Source: Earliella scabrosa
Taxonomy: Eukaryota; Basidiomycota; Agaricomycetes; Polyporales; Polyporaceae
Direction of reading: 5' to 3'
Length of the DNA: 64,000 bases
Assembly: GCA_022605405.1 (NCBI GenBank)
Contig: JABYQQ010000036.1
Location: 168,001 to 232,000, forward strand
Below, one piece after another: positions 55,955 through 64,000 of this stretch. Within the stretch, counting starts at the first letter, position 1. Each line of letters opens with the position of its first letter. The position numbers and the translations under genes are program-made. The notes below the pieces were generated by a model that saw only the letters and a list, made by a program, of their open reading frames with translations, ran no database searches and had not been told where the DNA came from.

Positions 55955-58900
55955 CTAACGCCGATCCTGGCCCTGCCAGGATATGTCGTTGAGTTGCTGC
56001 CTAGAAGATCTTCCGTTGAGCATCGCGCCATTGCGTGCCGAACTCCGGGGATGGACACCGTTTGCATGTGCGACACCCATCGAGCCGGCAGGTGTCCCCG
56101 CCAGCGACTCCGAAGCGTGACGTCGCATCCGTTTGGGAGCTATCGCTTTGGACGACTTCGGCGTGTCGATGCCTTTCGTTAGCCGCGCCGAGGGCTTCAG
56201 CGCTGGCGTCAGGGTCGGGACGATCTCCCTCGCGAGTTCCCGGACAAGAACGGCGACGTCTTCCTTCGAGAGCTTAGCGACGATGTCATAGATGCCGTAA
56301 CGCTCAACGAGGACAGCGCGGTTGGGATGCACGTCGCACACCGTCCGAAGTATACGGAGGAGGTTCAAGCGCACAACGGCCTTGCTTGACGAAAGCTTGT
56401 CGATGAGGCGCTTGAAGAACTGGGACTTCGCGACGCCGATGGCGATGGCGGTTGAGATGCGGAAGATCTTCAGGAAAGGGTCGAGAAGGTTCTCGAAGGA
56501 GTTGGCTTTCGCTTGCACGAAGCAGCGAAGCAGCGCATCTAATGACTCTTGCTTCATGAGTTCGTCTTCTATCCTGGCCGTCTCATCTTGCAACCTAGCC
56601 ACACTCATCAGCTTCGCCAGCCACGCATGACAGCCTCACTTACCAGGATAGAATGGCCTCCAATGCGCTCACTTGGAAGTAAGGGTCCTCCAGAAGACGG
56701 AGGTACATCGACAATCCATCATGCTGCCACAGTAGAATCCGGCAACTCTTCCCTGCGCTCGCGAGATCACAGAGTATGGGAAGCGCGAACTGCTTGAGCG
56801 GGGAGCTGGATTCGATGACCCGCTTGAGGCTCGGGATGATACCAGCCTGAGCGGCCTCTTCCTGTCGCGATTTGTTGAGACGACAGAGGTTGTAGCATGT
56901 TTGGAAGATGTGGTTGGACATTTCCTGTCAATCAGGGGCAATCAAAGATGAGCACAACGAATTAGGATTGAGTAGACCCAAGTCGTACCGTTCCGTACGG
57001 GCCCGAACTCTGTTCGTCAAGGATCTTGACGAGGATCTCGATCGCGTTGGCGTTCTGCAACACCTCGAGAATGGTGGCATTCATTGATAGATGCTTGACT
57101 GCCTTGAGCATCTGGACCAAGTACTCGGGTTCGAGAAGTTCGCATGCCCTCAGAAGCCCTGCATCAGGATTGGGGGACATATCAACTGAGGCTCCTTATT
57201 GAGCTAAGTTCACGACCACTCACGTCGAACGATCTTCCGGGTACCAAGTGCATTCCGGACATGGATGTCAGATTGGGAGACCTGACAGAATACGAGGATG
57301 ATCTGGATGATCTTCTTGTTCATATCCGCCCCGGCCTCTCCGCGACTGGCCATGACGTTCAGGAGCGCCGAAGAGAGAGGGTCGAGAAGACCCTCTCGAA
57401 TGAACATTCGGCAGAAGTCGTTCTTCGTGGTCGGACTCTGCAGCTCGAAGACGCTGCAGATACCGTTGAGCGCATGGACGACGAGTTGGGATTGCTCTGT
57501 GTAGTCCTCATCGAGGAGATCCACGAGGACCTTCAAGCCACGGCATCTATAGGGGGTAGAACAGGACGATGTCAGAACGAGCTGTTTGAACGCGGCGATT
57601 GTACGCACGAGATGAACATCTGCAAAGTCAAGACCGATGAGTGACACAACAGACGGATGAAGTGCGACGCTTCTGTCCGGCACTCCGATGGATACTTCTT
57701 GGAAGTGAAGCCTGGAACATCGTCAGTTCCGCGGTCGAGGGGTAGGTCATTCCTGCATTACATACCCATGATGACCGGAATGCCGCCAATGAGACAGAAG
57801 CTCTCCAAGAAGCCCATGTCGCTGGTAACAAGCTGGAGCACCATCAGTTACTGAGTCGCGGACTAACATGGTACGACGTACAGCGTTGACGATTTGCAGC
57901 AGCTTCAGAGTGACGTCGCGCGATGTCCTGGATTCCAGCACTTCCAATATCGCGAGCATGCCGTGTGCTGAGACTAGTTGTGACTGCATCTCTGGCGTCT
58001 CGTGGATGATGTTTAGCTGTAACACGCTCAGGTGAGATTCGCGCTACTCCGAGATGCGCTGAAGGACTGACCAGTTGATCACATGCATCACGCAGCTGGA
58101 AGTCCGGCGCAGAAGGCGTCAGCTCGTCAATGAGTTGCGTGACAGAATTGCACAGCCGTGCGTATTTGTCTCGCTGCAGATTGGCCTCCAGGTCCTCCTC
58201 ATCCGCATATCCTTCGTCAATCTGGCCAGCGGATCAGCAACACGTACGTAGCACGACGAGACGAGATACCACTCACCTCAGCGAAAGGATCCTCTTCATC
58301 GTCCTCGTCCGCAAACTGCGTAGCTAGTGAGCGAAGATCTGCCATGATTCGCAAACAGCATATCCTACCCAAGACTTGTTCGACAGCCTAGTGTTAAGCT
58401 GCAATGTCTGCATAGGCTGCGCTGATGTCCCGTTTGCCTTCCCAAAGACATCCTCGTAGTCCTCGTCGTCATCCTCCGCATACTTGTCGAAGTCGGCCTG
58501 TAGGCGTCGCGCCTGTTCCCTGCCAAAGGATTCGTTGCCCACGAACGACGAAGAGCGCGAGTGTGCACGTGCGGACGCCGGTCCGCTCGTGGTGCCGTTA
58601 GCGATGATGCTGAGCGAAGGGCGTGATCGTCTATGTGTGAGACCAGGCAGCGGAGCGGTCATTGGGCCTGGAGAAGGAGGCTGCAGGCCGAACGTCTTGA
58701 TATCGTTGGGGTGGAAGAGTCCGCGTCTGACAGAATTCTTCATCTGCGATCCGGATGAGTATGATGCGCATCAAGATGGACTCAATATGCACACCTTGAA
58801 GTCTGCAACCTTTTCTTCCAGCTTCGCCTCGTCCTCTTCGAACAGGAGGTCCGAGTAGTCCTCTTCAATCGTGGCGATCTGGGGTTCAGGCGCCTTGGAA

Positions 58901-60940
58901 GCCGGAAGGGGCACGGTGCCAAGACCCTGCGGGCTACGACCAGGTCGGATCGTCCTTGCATTGTCATCCGTCTCTACCTTCTCCTCCTCGGCTGCAGGCT
59001 TGTCCAGTGCTGTAACAATCGAACAATGAGCACTTCTTCCGAGGAACAGATGCAACAACGCATGTACCATGGAGTTTGGTGAGCGAGATGCCTTCCTCGA
59101 AGTCATCATCCCAGTTGTCAGTTTGCTCTTCGGGCTGCTGCAGGATGAATGGCATAGGGAGAGTCTCGCGGATGTGTCCCAGAGGAGCCGGTATGCTGGG
59201 CTTGGACGGAGGCCCAGGCATTCGAGAACCCAATAGCATCGACTGTTGGGGTACCGCGAGCGACGAGGAAGATGCTTGCACAGAAGCAATCATATTCGTC
59301 GGAGAAGGTAAAGGCGATCCCGGACGTCGAGTGGCGGAAGTCTTCCTGTGGCGCTCGGGATGCTTGGACGGACGTGACGGTGCTATATACACATGTAAGC
59401 CTAGCAGACACAAAGCAAGCCTCGCCAGGAATACCCACACTTGAGGGCTTCGTTCCATTCTTGCACCTTCAGCACCGCCTCGTCATAGTTGTAGTTGCTC
59501 AAGGGACGCTTCTCGGGAGCTCCACTGGGAGCTTCTGACGCCTTCTCCCCGTCCTTCCTCGCGGCTTGCTTTCGCACCGCGAGCATCCACGGATGTCGGA
59601 GTAGCTTCTTCGCGGATACTCGCAAGTTACAGTCCTTCTGGAAGCAATGGTAGAGGAAGTCTTTGACGATCGGAGAAGCACCCTCTGGAATAGGTGGGCA
59701 GTCGTCTTGTACGATGCGGAAGAGGGCAGGCATGGGGTCCAGGAAGTGGTACGGTGGCCGACCCTCTAGGAGCTCGATGACAGTGCAACCTACACTCCTG
59801 AAGTTCGTGTGGTCAGTGATTCTCGTCCCAGTAGGTTACATGTACACTGACCAGATGTCAGAGGCAGTAGTCGCTCCGGATTGCTCGATGACCTCCGGTG
59901 CCACTGTGTAGAGTCAGACTTCGAACGATCAATTGGACGAAGAGATGCGAGCGTACTCCAATAAGGACTGCCAACAACGGCATCATCCCGGACCGCGCCC
60001 GTAGCAGTACTACTTGCAACGCCGAAGTCAGCGAGCTTGACGCAACCATCCTTGTTGGTCAGAATGTTCGCGCCCTTGATGTCTCTGTGAATGACACCCT
60101 GGTCGTGCAGATAGACGAGTCCCTCGAGAACCTGCGCGATGTACACTCCGACGAGGGTCTCCGGGAACTTGCCAAACTTCTTGCATATATTGTGGAGGGA
60201 CCCGTTCTCACAGAACCTGCTCTCGGTAAGGTTGCGTGCTCAGAAGATTGGGGACAGTACGCACTCTAATATAATGTACAAATAATCCGGTGTGGTCTCA
60301 AAACCTTTGTATTTGACGATGTTGGGGTGCTACATAACGTCAGGATGAGCTTCGGAAGGGAAACTACGAGGAATTGGGTATGTCTTCCGAAAGGGAGGTC
60401 GATGGGACAAAGGGAGCCTGGCCGACCAGCATGACGCATGTATCCAGCCGGTGGAGAACATGCGATAGACTCATGTGATAGACAAAGTTCACGGTCGTCC
60501 GGGGAGGGGAAAGGGAATTGCTAGGTAGCAGCAAACGATACTCACATTCAGATTCTTCAGCAAATCGATCTCGGACTGCGGAACGCGTCTGCGTTCAGTT
60601 GCATACCGGACAGACAAGCGTAACGGACGCACCATGATTTGTCCAATCTCGCTCTTGGGGATATTGCCGAGTTGAATCTCCTTGATTGCCACAGTCTCAC
60701 CGGTTGCCCAGTTTAGAGCACCTAATCCATCCTCCAGGGTGAATACGGAACGAGACCAGAACGCGCAACACGTACGGTAGACTTGGCCGAACGCGCCCTT
60801 CCCCAAGGAATCCCCCAGTTGCTACCAAAGACATTGTCAAGACCTGTCCTTGCAGCGCTAACCGACCGAGTACGAACGTATTCCTTGAGCAGCTTGTTCG
60901 AGTTGGACCTTGAGCCGGTGCTAGATGGTCGCGGGGACAT
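55955..60940 (-). CDS. cdc7: septation-initiation protein kinase (Cdc7/Cdc15/SepH type)
   Basis: Twenty exons in reading order: 60940-60878, 60821-60776, 60721-60633, 60575-60546, 60329-60265, 60216-59957, 59903-59852, 59797-59439, 59382-59068, 59009-58795, 58743-58369, 58315-58277, 58221-58072, 58016-57882, 57832-57766, 57711-57609, 57546-57224, 57185-56989, 56924-56644, 56594-55955; 1267 aa. The STE-type kinase domain is near the N-terminus: [17 protein letters not shown] (K50), HRDIKGAN (141-148), DFG (161-163), SPYWMAPE (181-188). Then a linker with NWDDDFEEG, and a long helical C-terminal region of ARM-like repeats ([55 protein letters not shown]). This layout is that of the septation-initiation-network MAP3K-like kinase acting at the spindle pole with the small GTPase Spg1. 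Intron 4 is long (216 nt). Confidence 0.93.
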
Positions 60941-61294
60941 GATGGAGTAGTGATCGTTACGGACGTGAAAGAGAGTGAGAGGAGAATGAGGGAGAGAAGC
61001 AGAGGAGAATGTGAGCTCAGCAACACCGCTCAGCAGGCCGTGATGGACATGGACCGCTGGTCGTTTGACTCTGAGCGGCGGCGAGGATGTCGTCGAAGAT
61101 GGTGCACTTTAGCAACCGAGCGGTCCCCGGTGGCTTCGTCAATATGGCAACAAAGGTAATCTGCGGTGTCCAGGGTCCTTCCTCACCAAACCGTCTTTGG
61201 CCTCCGAGGGCCCTCTTTCGCGACCCTCAGTGCACGTTGTCTATGATTGACCGTAAGTTTTTCCCTGTGAGCCACTCTGTTGCAAACCGCCACG
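60941..61294. promoter_or_regulatory. divergent promoter region, septation kinase / MYND protein
   Basis: 354 bp between divergent start codons. GA-rich on the + strand at 60970-61015. It must drive both genes; no clear TATA. Confidence 0.45.
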
Positions 61295-61930
61295 ATGGCC
61301 CTCCCCTGTTCCGTGTGCTATGAAGACGCGACGCTCGTCTGCTCTGGCTGCAAGTACCAGCGCTACTGCTCGTGAGTCTTACAGCCCATACTTGATGTCC
61401 ACCACACGCTGATTGTATCGTATGCAGAGAGGCGTGCCAGCAAACCGACTGGAAGATCCACAAGAAGGGGTGCAAGATTCAACAGATGCTCAACAAGATC
61501 AACGATGAGCACAACGCGAAGCCTCGCCCGCGTCCATCTCCTGCGCGTTGCACAGGCTGCAATGTCAAGTTCTCAGAGGACTATCCGTGCGAGGACGAGT
61601 GCCCCACTTGCGGCTACGTGGCTTGCGAGTCATGCATCTCACACCATAGCAATGGTTAGTAGAGCAATACCAGGAGACTCTCATCATCTCACCGGTATGA
61701 TTTTATTAGGTACCTGCTACTGCGCGGGTTCAAACTTCGGTCGTAACTATTGCGAAATGGAGCCTAGGTGGTATCATACCGATGGAAACGGAAGGCCTTA
61801 CAGTGGCGATCGCCACCCCGATCCTTGGGACGAACCGTACCGCGACGAGATATACGAGCCAGAGCCCCGAGCTTGCAACAACTGCGGGAAGGTGACCAGG
61901 GTATTCAAAGAGGAATATCGTCGACCGTGA
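61295..61930 (+). CDS. MYND zinc-finger protein
   Basis: Exons: 61295-61371, 61428-61654, 61710-61930; 174 aa. The MYND finger is at residues 5-41 (C5SVC8, C16SGC19, C25, C29, H37, C41) and is spliced after YCS. A second Cys-rich part follows (RCTGCNVKF, DECPTCGYVACESCISHHSN, GTCYCAGSNFGRNYC) and a final CNNCGK pair. MYND fingers bind proline-rich partners, often chromatin or signalling proteins. No catalytic SET domain is present at this length. The second Cys cluster resembles a small treble-clef-type site, but I cannot name it. Confidence 0.85.
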
Positions 61931-62622
61931 GACTGCTCCCCTCCTCCCCTCCTCCAGCGACATCTCTCGATGATGCGTTGATCTACGGATGGGTAAAACA
62001 TGTTGGCCTTGAAGTTACTTTGGAATTTGATCGAGTCTGTGACCGAAGTGGTTTTTTGACGCGTCAAGTCGTGTTTGATCGTTTCACAGTCTGGTTGAGA
62101 TGGTCTACTACGATTCGGATAAGTCCCTTTGGAGGTTTGTTTGGATAACAGTAGATAACAGGCACCTGCCAGGTCAAGGCACTGAGTGACAATCCGAGCC
62201 AAGTCTGCAGTATGTCGACTTCGGCTCAGAATTATGTCTACGTGACTTCAAACTGAATCAGTAAAGTGAATGAGTCCAGAGAAAATGGTAGCTAGCTGGG
62301 TGTCGATGTTGAATGTCGTTCAGGCCCCGCAGTGGGTCGGTTGTTCCTGGACTACGAAGTAGAACAGGTCTTGTACCCAGAATAACGCCTCAAGTGACGG
62401 TAACGTCACTCCCACGTGGAGTCACTGATGTGACATCACGCCTACCCCCAGGAAAAGGAAATGCGCGGGTTCGTCGGGGCTCGGCATCCTCGTCCATCAC
62501 CGGCTTGCACCGCCCAGCACTGCCCGCACCCGCGTTGTTCGTGTTTGCATCACGATGGATCCGCGCCGTTATAAACCTGCGGCGCGTGCAGTTTTTCCTC
62601 CTTTTTCTTTTCCACGTCTGGA
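61931..62622. other. intergenic region
   Basis: 692 bp after the MYND gene. The first part is AT-richer than the surroundings (about 61980-62300) and the last part has CpG-rich and CT-rich promoter-like sequence before the ATG at 62623. No other gene seen. Confidence 0.4.
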
Positions 62623-63347
62623 ATGTCTGCCGCATCTACTGTTTCCGTCTCTGGGGATCGAATGTCGATCCCCAGGCCGTCACCCACAGCTGCCGCAACG
62701 CTTTCTTCTAGCTCTGGTGCGTTGGATCGCTCTCCCGTCCCGTTTCTCGCCCGTTCTGACCCCCCCTCCCCGCAGAACCCTTCCCGCCGCCGGACTCCCC
62801 GTCGCCTGCGACCCGTCCGCTCCTTCCGGATTCTGGTGCTTTGGGTGCGTGTCCTGCCGTCTTGCGGATCCCGCTTCCTTTCTGACCGAGCCCGGCGCAG
62901 CGTCGCACACCGGTTTCCGCGCTCATCACCAGGATCTGCGTCCTCTCGGTGCTCGCGTATTGGGTAAGCTCCCGCGTTTCCGCCTGCTCTCCGCTCTCCC
63001 CTCGTTGACGTTGGCTCCATCCAGGGCACGCTGTAGCACCGGGGCCTGGTGGTCACGCGATGGACCTGGATTGTGGTGTGTTACCATGCCTGCTCGATCG
63101 TTCACCGCTCACCCGTCGTGTCGTGCCGCAGCGCCTCCTCCTCCAGCTTCCGAGCTTCCGAGCTCGTCGTCTGCCGCGGAAGTCGCGCCGGCGGAGGGGT
63201 GCGGTGAGTATTCCGCCAGCCGTTGCGCCCGCTGCCCTCGCTGACCCTTCCTGTGTTTTCCAGCGTCCAGCGCGTCGTCGGTCAGGGGTGACGTGCACAT
63301 TGGGGGCGATGTGCGCGCGTCCGCTCCGGTCCGGGAGGGCACGTCGG
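62623..63347 (+). CDS. candidate Ser/Pro-rich multi-exon gene (5' part)
   Basis: Six exons can be chained in one frame: 62623-62716, 62776-62844, 62901-62963, 63025-63075, 63132-63203, 63264-63347, each ending in phase 1 with a GT donor and AG acceptor. Introns are 55-61 nt. The product starts MSAASTVSVSGDRMSIPRPSP and is rich in Ser, Pro and Ala (PFPPPDSPSPATRP, APPPPASELPSSSS). No domain is recognised and the 3' continuation after 63347 is not resolved; several possible acceptors follow, one near 63538. The regular phase and clean splice sites argue for a real gene. The low-complexity composition means chance cannot be excluded. Confidence 0.45.
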
Positions 63348-63390
63348 GTGGGTGCATATTTTCTTTTCCTCGTGTCTACGTCCTCACTGA

Positions 63391-63457
63391 TATCGCTCGT
63401 AATCGCTCGTAATCGCTCGTAATCGCTCGTCGTCGCTCGTAATCGCTCGTCGTCGCT
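63391..63457 (+). repeat. 10-bp tandem array
   Basis: Seven units of a 10-bp motif, AATCGCTCGT with variants TATCGCTCGT and CGTCGCTCGT. It falls in the probable intron or 3' flank of the preceding candidate gene. The 10-bp period is close to a helical turn. Confidence 0.9.
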
Positions 63458-64000
63458 TGATGTTCGTCACCGCTGTCCCACGTTTGCTCGCGCCTGCTAT
63501 CGCCTCTCTTGTATTGTTGTCGACTCCTGTATTGTAGGAATATTGAATCCTTCGTCCGTCCTCGTCGTCACAATTCGTGTTTGCATGTGTATCACCCGTC
63601 AGCACGATCAACTCGTCGCTGGCCAGCGCAACATTATTTGAAGCCATCTGGATGTTCTGTTCACGTTCTCAGTTGCGAATGTCAGTTCCGTCGCACGTTT
63701 TGCTTCAGGCCTCATTGCGCTGGGGACATGAACATACCTTGCTTCGCTTTTGCCGATGTATGGACCCTGGAGCGTTCCTCGTCTGAAGAACCTTGATCCG
63801 CTTTGAACGTTTACTGATATTACCCACGAGAGTGAGCAGGATTGTATGCTGATTCTGCGATCTTCCTGGCCATGCGATGCTGTGTCAAATGCTATGTTTG
63901 TAAGTTATCTATTCATCCATAGGATGTCACGCAAACGACCTGCTCCCCCCGTCAAACGACAGAACGTTGCTACAAAGTCACTGTACAGTTCGGGGACTCC
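63458..64000. other. right-edge sequence, unresolved
   Basis: Contains open pieces but no secure gene. An ATG at 63924 opens a frame (MSRKRPAPPVKRQNVA) that runs off the window; its basic start could be a real N-terminus. The alternative is an exon of the gene starting at 62623, since a TAG acceptor precedes it at about 63920. I cannot decide between these. Confidence 0.3.

Noticed and set aside
62555..63244. 229-codon open frame
   Set aside because: It crosses the clean splice sites of the six-exon model in another frame; the sequence is GC-rich so long chance frames are common.
63391..63457. CRISPR-like array
   Set aside because: Units are contiguous 10-mers without spacers, and the genome is eukaryotic.

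Overview
This is nuclear DNA from a filamentous basidiomycete, most likely an Agaricomycete and possibly a polypore. The evidence is the gene architecture (genes split by many 45-75 nt GT-AG introns, tight spacing on both strands), the gene families (divergent LRR-like F-box proteins, a fungal kinase-like protein, pectin methylesterase, GPI-type GH16) and the septation kinase. I rebuilt exon-intron models by hand from splice sites, reading phase and known family sequences. Every multi-exon model listed with exon coordinates keeps one open frame, but none was checked against RNA.

0-27 kb is ordinary gene-dense euchromatin: mitochondrial ribosomal protein uL5m; a RING-H2 protein with an N-myristoylation-type start; a METTL25/RRNAD1-like protein; two tandem F-box paralogues; a small unknown protein; mitochondrial processing peptidase beta; a CaiB/BaiF CoA-transferase; ETF beta; an endosomal-type syntaxin; a kinase-like protein; the SAM-domain RNA-binding protein VTS1; and a third F-box protein. 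Four of these (uL5m, MPP beta, ETF beta and perhaps the CoA-transferase) serve mitochondria.

27-50.6 kb is more accessory in character. It holds a secreted pectin methylesterase, then a gene-poor repeat zone, mitofusin FZO1, a GH16 glycosidase, a short-chain dehydrogenase converging on a 2-oxoglutarate/Fe(II) oxygenase, and an M64-type metallopeptidase. An inverted segmental duplication with arms of about 3.1-3.3 kb (about 30.50-33.57 kb and 45.07-48.37 kb) brackets about 11.5 kb containing FZO1, GH16, the SDR and the oxygenase. Each arm carries a decayed metallo-beta-lactamase-fold gene, a purine/pyrimidine minisatellite of about 23 bp, a conserved TATA-ATG module and a terminal block. The left arm also carries the amputated 3' end of the M64 peptidase gene, so the right arm is the likely parent.

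50.9-64 kb returns to housekeeping genes: a Vip1-like RRM protein, a long disordered protein ending in a CaaX box, a 20-exon septation-initiation kinase (Cdc7/Cdc15/SepH type), a MYND zinc-finger protein, and at the right edge a candidate Ser/Pro-rich gene made of at least six consecutive phase-1 exons followed by a 10-bp tandem array.

The points most worth a second look are the inverted duplication and its asymmetric decay, the likely gene conversion between the F-box paralogues, micro-exons (7, 8, 16, 19, 19, 21 and 22 nt, plus a 12-nt terminal coding exon) that carry conserved or catalytic residues, two GC-AG introns, and two probably lipid-anchored proteins (RING-H2 and CaaX).
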